NCBI GenBank assembly: GCA_945873015.1
Contig: CAMCBY010000001.1
Location: 1 to 44,938 of the forward strand
Direction of reading: 5' to 3'
Origin: Klebsiella pneumoniae
GTDB taxonomy: Bacteria; Pseudomonadota; Gammaproteobacteria; Ga0077536
Length of the DNA: 44,938 nt
Shown here: positions 16,224 to 24,465 of the stretch, piece after piece
How the letters are laid out: each line of letters opens with the position of its first letter
How positions within the stretch are numbered: position 1 is the stretch's first letter
Translations under genes and position numbers: made by a program
The notes under the pieces: model-generated
Seen by the model: the letters and a program-made list of their open reading frames with translations, nothing else
Told to the model about the DNA's origin: nothing
The model's database searches: none

Positions 16224-16988
16224 ATGGACGGCATCAAACGTAGATTCGCACTAGCCATGCTGTCGGGCGCGCTCAGCCTGTCGGCCCACGCCAAAACCAG
16301 CGATACGCCAGCCTTCGGTGTGTGGCTCGCGCAACGGGGCGGGCAGTCTGGTGCATTCGCGCAGGAACGTCTGCCCTGCCCGCGCGGTGATAAGGGCGCC
16401 TGCGACAGTCCGCTTTTATCCGCTCTCAGCGCCCGTGGACGGGGTGCCGTAGATCCATTCAAGCGCAGCGCGCAGTCGTCCGAGTCCAAACGTCGCCACG
16501 TGGTGTTCAAGAACACCAAACGCGTCAAGACCACTGCCCAGTCGGATCTCGGCACCCGCCACGACATGCGCGCCTTCGCCCATAGCGGCAGCGTGCTGGT
16601 CCTCAACGACACCGCCAATCAGTTGTTCGATTTTGATTTCGATGCGCCCGGCGAGTCAGCGCCAGCGCAACTGGAAGTCCTGGCCGCGCTGGTCAGCGAA
16701 GTCAGTCCAGTGCCGATGCCCGACGCCCCGCTGTTGGATACGGCGGCCGGTGGGCTGGGTGATAGCGCTTATGTGGCGCTCTACGATTTCGACGACGAAC
16801 TGGGCGGCGCAGGCGAAAGCGCAGTTCAGGAAATCTCAAGTCTGGTCAGCGCCAGGTCGCTGCTGGCCGCAAACGTTGCAGTGCCGGAGCCCGGCACGCT
16901 GGCGCTCGTGGGTGCCGGCCTGCTGGCGCTGTGCCTGCGCTGGCGTCGCGGCCAAAGCGACGCGGTTAGCGAGCCCAACTGCGTCTGA
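16224..16988 (+). CDS. PEP-CTERM sorted exported protein
   Basis: A 254-residue protein with a signal peptide (KRRFALAMLSGALSLSAHA) and a C-terminal PEP-CTERM sorting signal. The signal is VPEPGTLALVG with the PEP triad at 221-223, a hydrophobic helix to about 238 (GAGLLALCL) and basic RWRRG after it. Exosortase is expected to recognise this and export the protein in association with exopolysaccharide. A tail of about 12 residues follows the basic cluster, longer than in many members. The region between (about 25-215) is low in recognisable structure, with an Asp/Phe-rich patch near 135-140. AGGGG eight bases before ATG 16224 favours this start over GTG 16206. The PrsT-like gene follows. Confidence 0.8.
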   Translation: MDGIKRRFALAMLSGALSLSAHAKTSDTPAFGVWLAQRGGQSGAFAQERLPCPRGDKGACDSPLLSALSARGRGAVDPFKRSAQSSESKRRHVVFKNTKRVKTTAQSDLGTRHDMRAFAHSGSVLVLNDTANQLFDFDFDAPGESAPAQLEVLAALVSEVSPVPMPDAPLLDTAAGGLGDSAYVALYDFDDELGGAGESAVQEISSLVSARSLLAANVAVPEPGTLALVGAGLLALCLRWRRGQSDAVSEPNCV

Positions 16989-17064
16989 AGGCCACGGTGG
17001 CGTTCGTTTCCGCCGACCTCCACCTGCATCGCGGCGGATGCCGCGGCGTAACGCCCAACTCGCC

Positions 17065-19884
17065 ATGACAGACCGCGTCTCTCGCTGTCATCGACCCTCG
17101 CCGCAGAACACACGCTGGCGTCTGGTCGTGCCCCTGTTGCTGTGCGCGTTGAGCGCAGCCGCCGAAGACGGTGCAACCGCGACCTACGAACTTGGCCTGG
17201 CGCAGATGCAGCAGGGCGACACCTTCGCCGCCATCGGCCAGTTCCAGCAGGTGGTGCAACAAGACCCCAACCATCTGCCGGCGCGCATTGCGCTCGGCAC
17301 CGCGCGCCTGAACCAAGGCGACGCGGCCGGCGCCGAAAAAGAACTGCGCCTCGCCTTGTCGTTAGGGGCCGCGCGCCATGCCGTATTTCCGCTGCTCGGC
17401 AACGCGCTGCTTGCGCAGCGCCAATACACCGTGCTGCTCGACACCATCGACACTGCGAGCGGCGAGCGGCGCGGCAACTTTGAAGTCGAGCTGTTGCGCG
17501 GTCGCGCGCAATTCGAACTTGGCCAGCATGAGCTCGCGGCGCAGAATTTCGAACGCGCCGCCGCACTCGCGCCCGAGCGCGCGGAACCACTGCTCGGCCA
17601 GGCTCTGGTGGCCGCCGCGCAAAGCCGCAACGACAGCGCCTTGGCGCTAATCGAAGATGCGTTGCGCCTCGCCCCCAGCGATGTCGAAGCGTGGTTTCGC
17701 AAAGGCGAGGTGCTGCGCGAGCAGGGCGACGACAGCGCGGCACTCGCGGCCTATGAGCACGCTGTGCAACTCGACGCCAACGCACTGCGTGTGCGGCTCG
17801 CGCGCGCCAGCGTGCTGTTCAAACGCGGTGCGCGGCAGGCCGCCCTGGCCGATGTCGAATGGGTGCAGCACAAACGTCCGAACGACCTCAGCGCGGCATT
17901 CCTGCGCTGGCAGATCCTGCACAAAGACCATGACGCCGGCAGTAATGCCGCACTCGCCGAGGTCAGCGGCACGCTCAGTCAATACGCCGACCAGACCATC
18001 GAAGCCGAACCGCAACTGCTGCGCATCGCTGCGCTGGTGCACTATGCGAACGGCGACCGGGTGCGGGCCGATAAATATCTGGCCCGTTACGTCGAGCAGC
18101 GCCCCAACGACATCGCCATGCGCCGCCTGCACGCCGAAGTGCTGCTTGCGCTCGGCGAGGCCAAACAGGCCGCTGCGGTCCTGGCGCCGTTGGCGCGACA
18201 GGATCCACGCAACCTCGACCTGCTGCGCAGCGTCGGTCAGGCCTATTTACAGAGCGGCCAGTACAGCGAGGCGGAAGCCGCCTTTGCGCGTCTGCTGACC
18301 TTGGCTCCGGCAGACCACGCCGCTCTCACGACACTGGCGCTGGCGCGGCTTGGTGTGGGCAACGTCGATGGTGCGCAGATCGGACTGGCCGAGGCCGTGG
18401 CGGATGCCGAGGTCGGACGCGGCGCGCCGATGCTGCTGACGGTCCTGCAATTGAAGGCTGGCGACGGTGAGCGGGCACTCGCTACCATCGAAGCGCTGCT
18501 CGAGAAATATGGCCAGGACGCGCGCGTTCTCAATCTGCTTGGCGTGGTCAGAGCCAGCCTGGGTGACCAGACCGGTGCGCGCGCAGCGTTTGCCGCGGCT
18601 CTGCTGCATGCGCCCGATTTCACGCCGCCGAGCTACAACCTCGCGCGCCTGTCGCTCGCGGCCGGCGATATCGATTCCGCGCGCGCGCGACTGCAAAGCC
18701 TGGCCAGCCGCCAACCGCCCGCCGCCGCGGCCTTGACCGCGCTGGCCGACATCGCGCTTGCCGAAGACGACCGCGCGGGTGCGGCGCAGTGGCTCGAGCA
18801 GGCCGTTGCCGCGCAACCCGATGCGCTCGCGCCGGTGGCGCAGTTGGTCGACTTGAAGCTCGCCCTCGGACAACTCGATGAGGCGCTGGCCATCGCGTCG
18901 CGACTGGCCGAACGTCATCCCGAGCGCGCGCTTGCAGTCGAAGCGCTGGCCGCCGCCCAAGCTGCCCGCGGACGCACTGATCAAGCTTTGCGCCACTACC
19001 GCGACGCGGCGCGCTACGCCGGTTTCGACGGCGAACAGTTGATGCGTATCGCCACCCGGCAGGCACAACTCGAAGACTTTGAACAGGCGCAACAGACGCT
19101 GCGCAAAGCACTCAATTCGTCGGCTTCGGCGCAGGCGCGGGACGCCCTCATACGACTCGCTATCCAGCGCGGCGATTACCGCGGTGCCGACGAAGCTATC
19201 GCCACCCTGCGCGAGGATGCCAGCGGCAGGGCCTTGGCCGACATCATGAGCGGCGAACTGGAATTGCACCGCGGCGACGCGACAGCGGCAGCGAAGGCCT
19301 ACCGCGCGGCGCAAGCGGCGATGCCGAGCAGCCTCGGCGCGCTCGGCCTGGCCGATGCGCTGGTGGCCGGCGGCCGTCCCGCCGAGGCGGCCGACACGCT
19401 CGAACTGTGGAGCGCAAGGCACGCTGAGGATATCGACGCGCGTCAGGCGCTGGCGCTGCTTTATCTGCGCCTGAACAAGTTGCGCGAGGCGCGCAGCCTG
19501 CATGAGCAACTGATCGAGGCGCTGCCGGGCGATGCGCAACTACAGGCCAATCTCGCGCGGCTGTATCAACTCGATGGCGACCCGCGAGCCCGTAAAACCG
19601 CCGAACGCGCGCTGCGACTGGCGCCCGACTCAGCACTCGCGCAGGACACCCTCGGCTGGATCATCGTCACCTCGGGCGACGCTGAGGGCGGCCTCGAGCT
19701 GCTGCGCAATGCGCTGTCACGCGATGGCAATCCCCTCACCCGGTATCACCTCGCGCAGGCCTTGCATGAACTCGGCCGCGGCGCCGAAGCGCGCCGTGAG
19801 CTACGCCGACTCCTGAAAGGCACTCAGTCCACCGAATTGCTGGCCGATGTGCAGCGCTATTACGATGCGTTGCCGGCACAATAG
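17065..19884 (+). CDS. PrsT-like PEP-CTERM-system TPR protein
   Basis: A 939-residue exported protein built almost entirely of tetratricopeptide repeats. The signal peptide is RWRLVVPLLLCALSAAA, cleaved near AAA-ED. TPR units follow from about residue 38 (ATYELGLAQMQQGDTFAAIG) to the end (LDGDPRARKTAERALRLAPDS, DTLGWIIVTSGDAEGGLELL). Length and composition match the PrsT family (PEP-CTERM system TPR proteins), which accompany exosortase loci and probably scaffold export or polysaccharide assembly in the periplasm. Its position just after a PEP-CTERM protein supports this. No lipobox cysteine is evident, unlike some PrsT proteins. ATG 17065 was chosen; an in-frame ATG at 17038 is also possible, and neither has a strong ribosome-binding site. 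Confidence 0.75.
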   Translation: MTDRVSRCHRPSPQNTRWRLVVPLLLCALSAAAEDGATATYELGLAQMQQGDTFAAIGQFQQVVQQDPNHLPARIALGTARLNQGDAAGAEKELRLALSLGAARHAVFPLLGNALLAQRQYTVLLDTIDTASGERRGNFEVELLRGRAQFELGQHELAAQNFERAAALAPERAEPLLGQALVAAAQSRNDSALALIEDALRLAPSDVEAWFRKGEVLREQGDDSAALAAYEHAVQLDANALRVRLARASVLFKRGARQAALADVEWVQHKRPNDLSAAFLRWQILHKDHDAGSNAALAEVSGTLSQYADQTIEAEPQLLRIAALVHYANGDRVRADKYLARYVEQRPNDIAMRRLHAEVLLALGEAKQAAAVLAPLARQDPRNLDLLRSVGQAYLQSGQYSEAEAAFARLLTLAPADHAALTTLALARLGVGNVDGAQIGLAEAVADAEVGRGAPMLLTVLQLKAGDGERALATIEALLEKYGQDARVLNLLGVVRASLGDQTGARAAFAAALLHAPDFTPPSYNLARLSLAAGDIDSARARLQSLASRQPPAAAALTALADIALAEDDRAGAAQWLEQAVAAQPDALAPVAQLVDLKLALGQLDEALAIASRLAERHPERALAVEALAAAQAARGRTDQALRHYRDAARYAGFDGEQLMRIATRQAQLEDFEQAQQTLRKALNSSASAQARDALIRLAIQRGDYRGADEAIATLREDASGRALADIMSGELELHRGDATAAAKAYRAAQAAMPSSLGALGLADALVAGGRPAEAADTLELWSARHAEDIDARQALALLYLRLNKLREARSLHEQLIEALPGDAQLQANLARLYQLDGDPRARKTAERALRLAPDSALAQDTLGWIIVTSGDAEGGLELLRNALSRDGNPLTRYHLAQALHELGRGAEARRELRRLLKGTQSTELLADVQRYYDALPAQ

Positions 19885-19911
19885 GCACTTCTCTCGTTAC
19901 GGCGCCACGCC

Positions 19912-20448
19912 ATGTCCCTGGAGAATCTCTACTTCTTGAGTCAGATTGCAGCCGCTGGCGCGATTGTCGCCTCGCTGTTGTTCGTCGGCCTGCAACTGCG
20001 CCAAAGCGATAAAACTCAGCGCGCGCTGGTCCACCAGTCCACCATCGCGCGCACCATCGAACTCAATCAGCGCCTGACCGACCCGCACATCATTGCCTTG
20101 GTCATGAAGGCGCGCGATCCGCGCGTGCTGTGGAATGCGGATGAAATTTGGCAGATGCGCGCCGTGATCCGGATCATCGTGCTGCATGTCATCGACCTGC
20201 AGTGGCAGCGCAACGCAGGTCTGCTCGACGCCAGCACTTTTGACAGCGTGCTGACCGTGACGCGCGGCATCTTTGCACTGCCGGGTGTGCGTATCTGCTG
20301 GCAGATGATTCTGCCGCGTGTATCGGTCGCCGATAGCGCGCTGGTCGAAACGCTGCTGTTGAAAGATCAGCCCAGTATCACGGCGAGCGATCTCACTGCC
20401 AACTGGACGGCGCTTGCGGCGCAGATGTATCCACCAGGCGCTGACTGA
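19912..20448 (+). CDS. Hypothetical N-terminally membrane-anchored protein
   Basis: A 178-residue protein of no assigned function. The N-terminus has one hydrophobic helix (SQIAAAGAIVASLLFVGLQL, about residues 10-29) followed by RQSDKTQRALVHQST, a pattern shared by many small marine and soil proteobacterial proteins that start with a helix ending L-x-Q-L-R-Q. The rest is predicted helical and soluble, with LQWQRNAGLLDASTFDSV typical of that group. It starts 27 bp after the PrsT-like gene and ends 10 bp before the convergent LysR gene. Any link to the PEP-CTERM system is only positional. Confidence 0.6.
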   Translation: MSLENLYFLSQIAAAGAIVASLLFVGLQLRQSDKTQRALVHQSTIARTIELNQRLTDPHIIALVMKARDPRVLWNADEIWQMRAVIRIIVLHVIDLQWQRNAGLLDASTFDSVLTVTRGIFALPGVRICWQMILPRVSVADSALVETLLLKDQPSITASDLTANWTALAAQMYPPGAD

Positions 20449-20458
20449 TACGTCGTAG

Positions 20459-21394
20459 TCACAGCGCAGGCGCGCAAGGCGCGCCGTCGAATGCCTGGGC
20501 CAAGGCCTGTTCGAACAAACTCACTACCTGGGTCGTCGGTCGCCGGCTGGCGCGCGCGATGCTCACAAAATGCGGCGGCACGCGCAGCACATCGCGCAGC
20601 AGCGCAAAGTGACGCCCAAGCCCGGCGAAGTCGGGCGCCGGATGCAGCATCAACAAAAAGGCATCGGTGACACGAATCAGGGCCAGCATCAGTTCAAAGC
20701 TGTTGGTCACGTACTGCGGCTTCAAGGGTGGCAGGCCAAGCTCGGTAAAACGCCGCGCGAGATCGGAATGACTGGGCTCGATGCTCTGCGGCAGGATGAC
20801 AGGATAGGACAGGATCTCTGCCTCGTCGGGCGCGGCGAGAGTGGTGAGCGGGTGATCTTTGCGCACCACGCAGGCCTGGTAGAGTTGCACGAGTGTGCGC
20901 ACCTCAAGCTCACGCCAGCGCTCGAGATACCGCGACGAACCGATCACAAGATCGAGCTCGCCTCGGACCAGACGCGGACACAGGGTTTGCTCCGAGGCGT
21001 GGGTGGTTTCCACCGAAATCTCGGGATGGCGACCGGCGAACGCCGCAATCGCAGCGCACGCATGATGACCGGTGATACCGAGGCCCAGGCGCAGGCGCCC
21101 GGTGATATGGTGCGAGTCCGACGACACATCGGCAATCAAGTCATCGACATCGGCCAGCAGACGTTTGGCGCGCGCCACCAGACGCTGACCGGCATCAGTC
21201 AACGCGATACCGCGCGAGGAACGCTCGAACAGTCGTTGGCCGAGCGCGGTTTCGAGTTCGGCCACTGTGCGCGACACCGCCGACTGAGTCAGGCCCAGCG
21301 TGTGGGCGGCGGTGGTGATGGACTCAGTGCGCGCGACCTCGATCACGGTGCGCATACGTTTCAGATCAACCTGCGAGCGGGCACCGCGATTCAT
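20459..21394 (-). CDS. LysR-family transcriptional regulator
   Basis: A 311-residue LysR-type regulator. The N-terminal helix-turn-helix spans about 10-68: TESITTAAHTLGLTQSAVSRTVAELETALGQ is split here by normal family spacing and ends RLFERSSRGIALTDAG. A linker helix leads to an effector-binding domain (about 95-295) with GRLRLGLGITG at its start. The gene is transcribed away from the DUF1329/cytochrome c genes, the usual arrangement for a LysR regulator and its target, so it probably controls them in response to an unknown small ligand. The ATG lies 162 bp from the DUF1329 start. Confidence 0.88.
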   Translation of the reverse strand: MNRGARSQVDLKRMRTVIEVARTESITTAAHTLGLTQSAVSRTVAELETALGQRLFERSSRGIALTDAGQRLVARAKRLLADVDDLIADVSSDSHHITGRLRLGLGITGHHACAAIAAFAGRHPEISVETTHASEQTLCPRLVRGELDLVIGSSRYLERWRELEVRTLVQLYQACVVRKDHPLTTLAAPDEAEILSYPVILPQSIEPSHSDLARRFTELGLPPLKPQYVTNSFELMLALIRVTDAFLLMLHPAPDFAGLGRHFALLRDVLRVPPHFVSIARASRRPTTQVVSLFEQALAQAFDGAPCAPAL

Positions 21395-21556
21395 TCGGAA
21401 ACCTCATGGAACTAGTCGATAACATCATTTGACAGAATGTCCCCCCGGTCGCAGTTTGTCATCCACGAGGCGGGATGCAGGCCATGCGCCTGGCTCAGCC
21501 GGGACACAGACCCGCGCCACGCCGGCGCTGTATCGGGCAACAGGGGAGTTTCAAGC
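21395..21556. promoter_or_regulatory. Divergent control region between LysR and DUF1329 genes
   Basis: This 162-bp gap must hold promoters for both directions. The part nearest the LysR gene is locally AT-rich (about 21405-21435, GATAACATCATTTGACA) and contains TTGACA at 21429-21434 as a possible -35 box for the rightward gene, though no good -10 box follows. GGGGAG at 21543-21548 is the ribosome-binding site that fixes the DUF1329 start at 21557. Confidence 0.35.
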
Positions 21557-22942
21557 ATGCATATCCGCAAATTCGATTTTGACTACAGCCGACGTTTGTT
21601 CATGGACAAGACCGCGCGCGGCATCGGCGGCGCTGGCGTACTGACTTCGCTGTGGGGCGAAATCTGCGCGGCCGGCGACATCACCAAGGCCTATCCTGAG
21701 GAACTGCTCAGCATCGAGGCGTATACCAAGGGTCGCGTCAAACCGGGCGACGTGATGGACGCGGACAGCGTCGATCTGGTGCAGGATCTCATCGATCCGA
21801 TCCTCTATCAGGAGGTCAAACAGGATCGCCGCAAGTTCTACATTCAACCCGAAGAAAACGATGCGACCAAACTTTTTCCTCCCTACTTTCTCGACGCCAC
21901 CATCAAGAATCAGGGCCAGGCCAAATTCGGCGAAGACGGCAACGTCTACACCCAGGACGGCAAACCGTGGATAGGCGGCCTGCCATTTCCCGATGTGCAG
22001 GACGGTTTCCAGGCTATCGCCAACATCACTCTGAGTTGGGGTCGCCACGACAAAGCGCTGTACCCCATTCCGGCGGTCACTCTGGACAAGGAAGGCGAGG
22101 CTAAATACGAATACGACTGGGTGTGGGGCGAGCAACAGTGCGCCGGCCTCGTCCATCCCGATGCCGGTGGCCCCTACTACCAGGGCCGCGAAGATCTGAC
22201 CCGCATGCAAGTCATCTGGTTTACCTACACGCCGGAAATGAAGGGCACCGCCTTTCTGAGTCATTGGGCCTACGACCAGCGCAAGATTCCCGACCTGTGG
22301 GGTTATCTGCCGACCATCAAACGGGTGCGCCGCTTTCCCGCCGACCAGCGTTTCGAGCCCTATATGCCGGGCATGAATCTTTATCTGTCTGATGCCTGGG
22401 CGTCCGGCGACCCGATGCTGACCTGGGGCAACTTCAAGGTGATTCATCGCGGCCCGATGCTGGCCTCGGTGCATTCGCAATGGCACGCAGACAACGAAAA
22501 CTGGCTGCCTCCGCTGGTCGGTGGCAAACAGGACAAAACCTACTATTACGTTGGTAAATCGCTGATTCCGGAAGTCATCGTGTTCGAAGGTGAACCGACC
22601 GGCTTCGGCCGCGCACCGGTCAGCAAACGCCGCATCTACATGGATGCGCGCATGATGGGGCCCAGCATGGCGGTCAGTTACGACCGCCGTGGCGAGGTGT
22701 GGAAAGGCTTCGAAGGAGGCGGCTCGCAGGCCAAGACCGATACCCAACAAATGTCGGCCAAGGACGGCCGTCCGGAATGGAGTTGGTGGTGGGCAACCAG
22801 TCACGACGTACAGCGCAACGACGTGACACGCTTCCATCACGGCAAGAGTTGCCGTGGTTTCGAAGGCGCGGCGCTCGATCCGGATTACAACCTGGTGGAG
22901 CGATATATGACCGAGCAGGCCATGCGCCGTCTCGGCACCTGA
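21557..22942 (+). CDS. DUF1329 family exported protein with Tat-like signal
   Basis: A 461-residue protein of the DUF1329 family, which has a LolA/LolB-like barrel fold and unknown ligand. The N-terminus has SRRLFMDK (residues 11-18), matching the twin-arginine motif S-R-R-x-F-x-K, then the weakly hydrophobic GIGGAGVLTSLWGEICAAG. Family landmarks include MQVIWFTYTPEMKGTAFL, KIPDLWGYLPTIKRVRRFP, and VSKRRIYMDARMM with YDRRGEVWKGFEGG near the end. The start at 21557 is supported by GGGGAG nine bases upstream; the frame is open to 21437. DUF1329 genes often sit with hydrocarbon or alcohol catabolic genes. Here the partner is a cytochrome c 121 bp downstream. Confidence 0.82.
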   Translation: MHIRKFDFDYSRRLFMDKTARGIGGAGVLTSLWGEICAAGDITKAYPEELLSIEAYTKGRVKPGDVMDADSVDLVQDLIDPILYQEVKQDRRKFYIQPEENDATKLFPPYFLDATIKNQGQAKFGEDGNVYTQDGKPWIGGLPFPDVQDGFQAIANITLSWGRHDKALYPIPAVTLDKEGEAKYEYDWVWGEQQCAGLVHPDAGGPYYQGREDLTRMQVIWFTYTPEMKGTAFLSHWAYDQRKIPDLWGYLPTIKRVRRFPADQRFEPYMPGMNLYLSDAWASGDPMLTWGNFKVIHRGPMLASVHSQWHADNENWLPPLVGGKQDKTYYYVGKSLIPEVIVFEGEPTGFGRAPVSKRRIYMDARMMGPSMAVSYDRRGEVWKGFEGGGSQAKTDTQQMSAKDGRPEWSWWWATSHDVQRNDVTRFHHGKSCRGFEGAALDPDYNLVERYMTEQAMRRLGT

Positions 22943-22964
22943 GACTCCGGGAAGTTCTGATCAC

Positions 22965-22989
22965 GCGGGGCGCACGCAACGCGCCCCGC
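22965..22989 (+). terminator. GC-rich stem-loop after the DUF1329 gene
   Basis: A perfect 9-bp stem, GCGGGGCGC at 22965-22973 with GCGCCCCGC at 22981-22989, encloses a 7-base loop. It is followed by TTGATG, not a true T-tract, so it may be a weak terminator or a 3'-end stabiliser between the DUF1329 gene and the cytochrome gene. Confidence 0.4.
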
Positions 22990-23063
22990 TTGATGAGGAT
23001 CAGCCCGCGGCGCAGCGGCACGCAGGCACAATGGCAATCATCACCTCGGCGGAGACGCGTGCC

Positions 23064-23681
23064 ATGGAATTGCCTCGTTCAGTCCTGCTGCTGACTGCCG
23101 GCCTGTTGTTATGCGCCTGTTCCGGCGGCGATGCGCCGCCGGCGCCCACCGCGGCTGGCGCCACCGAGACCACCGAAGTCACTGCGCCAGGCGCCGTGAT
23201 ACCGCCGCCGGCAATGCCCGCACCGACCGCCGTCGTCAGCGCTGAGCCTGCACCTGCCGCACCCGTATCCGATCCCGCCCCCGTCGCACCGCCCGCAGAC
23301 GCGGCACCTGTCGCCGCCAGCGGCACGGAGTCCAACTACACCGTGCAATGTGCGCCCGGCGCGGGCGCCGCCGAACAATGCAGCGTCGATAAGGACACCT
23401 ACATCGGCTGGCGCACCTTCGCTTCGCAATGCCAGGTCTGTCACGGCGGCAGCGCCCTGGGCTCGACCTTCGCACCGAATCTGCTCGACAGATTTCACGA
23501 GCGCGTCGACCACCCGCGTTTCGTTGAGGTGGTGACGAATGGTTTTCGTGGTCAGGTCGGCGCGATGCCCGCCTGGAAGGGCAATCCCAATGTCATTCCG
23601 CATGTCGATCAGTTGTACCGTTACCTGAAGGCGCGCGCCGATGGCGCGTTGCCGCCGGGTCGCCCCGCGCGCCAACCCTGA
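23064..23681 (+). CDS. Lipid-anchored c-type cytochrome, XoxG-like
   Basis: A 205-residue cytochrome c. The N-terminus (RSVLLLTAGLLLCAC) looks like a lipoprotein signal with acceptor Cys19, followed by a 65-residue Pro/Ala-rich linker. The haem domain (about 90-195) has CQVCH (Cys123, Cys126, His127) and probable axial Met168 in GAMPAW. The segments DKDTYIGWRTFASQC, STFAPNLLDRF, RFVEVVTNGF, GNPNVIPHVDQLYRYLKA and RADGALPPGRP match cytochromes that accept electrons from PQQ-dependent alcohol dehydrogenases (XoxG-type). No such dehydrogenase is in the window. ATG 23064 follows GGAG at a good distance. A lipobox with Cys at -2 is unusual. Confidence 0.82.
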   Translation: MELPRSVLLLTAGLLLCACSGGDAPPAPTAAGATETTEVTAPGAVIPPPAMPAPTAVVSAEPAPAAPVSDPAPVAPPADAAPVAASGTESNYTVQCAPGAGAAEQCSVDKDTYIGWRTFASQCQVCHGGSALGSTFAPNLLDRFHERVDHPRFVEVVTNGFRGQVGAMPAWKGNPNVIPHVDQLYRYLKARADGALPPGRPARQP

Positions 23682-23798
23682 ATGCAGCCGCGCTCTTGGA
23701 GCAGGCGCGATGAGGCGCACGGTATCGAGATACACTGCAGCGTCGAATCTTAGTCGGCTTGGTTGCCATTTCTACGCCACCCATCAGGATCCCGCGCG

Positions 23799-24179
23799 AT
23801 GCCGATCTCCTATTCCATCGATAGCGAGCACCGCATAGTCAGGACCGTGTGGACGGGTGAGATTACCGCCGCCGATATTCGCAACCATTGGTTGCACTAT
23901 CTCGATGATGCGGTGGTGATGGCGTTGCGTCGCACTTTGACCGACCTGCGTGCGGCCGATGTCAAAGTAAGTGGTGAAGAGATTTACGAATTGATACGCG
24001 ATGTGGTGGTGCCGCGCCTCGACGGTGTCGGCTGGAAAACCGCGATCCTGGTCGCGTAGCCCGATCAGTTCGGCGTTTCCCGCCAGTACCAGGCGTTTGC
24101 GCAATATAGCCAGGACGCGATTTTTCACGATGAAGCCCGCGCGCTGGCGTGGCTGCGGGCGCCATCAGTGCCGCGCTGA
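23799..24179 (+). pseudogene. Small STAS/SpoIIAA-like protein interrupted by an amber stop
   Basis: From ATG 23799 (AGGA nine bases upstream) the frame reads MPISYSIDSEHRIVRTVW, a common opening of small SpoIIAA/STAS-like proteins, and stops at TAG 24057-24059 (codon 87). The same frame then continues to TGA 24179 with PDQFGVSRQYQAFAQYSQ and FHDEARALAWLRAP. That is the expected C-terminal part of this family, where a helix and the closing A-L-A-W-L motif complete the fold. A single substitution has therefore probably cut a 126-residue protein. Alternatives are a sequencing error or amber readthrough. The flanking repeats suggest an unstable neighbourhood. Confidence 0.7.
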
Positions 24180-24189
24180 TGACTGCATC

Positions 24190-24445
24190 GCCGGTGCGAA
24201 TAAATTGGGTGTAGGTCTGAAACTGATGTTACGAACCAAGCGCTTGATAGTACCGAGCTTAATCCCGGCAACAAACTGGGCCGGGTAGGGGCGTTCCGGT
24301 CATTGTGGGTCAGACTTCAGTCTGACACTGTCGTGAAAGCCTCCTGCCGCCAATCGCCTGTGAATGTCAGACTGAAGTCTGACCCACAAAAAGATCACGT
24401 GCCGACGCTCAGTTTGAGACCTACACCCAATAAATTCGCACCGGC
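24190..24445. repeat. 256-bp element bounded by 36-bp inverted repeats
   Basis: The arms are 24190-24225 and 24410-24445. Each begins, from the outside, GCCGGTGCGAAT, then a short AT stretch, then TTGGGTGTAGGTCT and AAACTG; they differ at only a few positions. The outer GTGCGAAT part resembles half of the family A REP hairpin. Inside lies a family B REP pair (24304-24388), placed asymmetrically, 78 bp from the left arm and 21 bp from the right. No gene is apparent. The element fills the gap between the broken STAS-like gene and the convergent acyl-CoA dehydrogenase gene. Confidence 0.7.
24304..24388. repeat. Head-to-head pair of REP elements (family B), copy 1
   Basis: Two 24-bp units in perfect inversion at 24304-24327 and 24365-24388. 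Each has a GTGG head followed by an 8-bp palindrome, GTCAGACT ... AGTCTGAC, around a 2-base centre. The spacer is 37 bp. The same pair occurs at 39080-39159 with a different spacer, showing that the units, not the whole block, are conserved. The head-plus-hairpin layout is that of REP/BIME elements. Confidence 0.8.
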
Positions 24446-24465
24446 TCAGGCACCGTCTGCGCCGC

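Noticed and set aside
16633..17064. A long upstream extension of the PrsT-like frame
   Set aside because: It overlaps the PEP-CTERM gene in another frame and lacks a signal peptide; the signal peptide begins after 17065.
18247..19539. A 430-codon minus-strand frame within the PrsT-like gene
   Set aside because: The plus-strand frame has regular TPR repeats over its full length; the minus frame is low-complexity and has no start context.
21551..22840. A 429-codon minus-strand frame opposite the DUF1329 gene
   Set aside because: The plus strand encodes a full DUF1329 protein with a signal and ribosome-binding site; the antisense frame has no motif.
24057..24059. Pyrrolysine or other recoding at the TAG in the STAS-like gene
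   Set aside because: Pyrrolysine is not expected in such a protein or in this type of bacterium, and no recoding signal was seen; a nonsense mutation is simpler.
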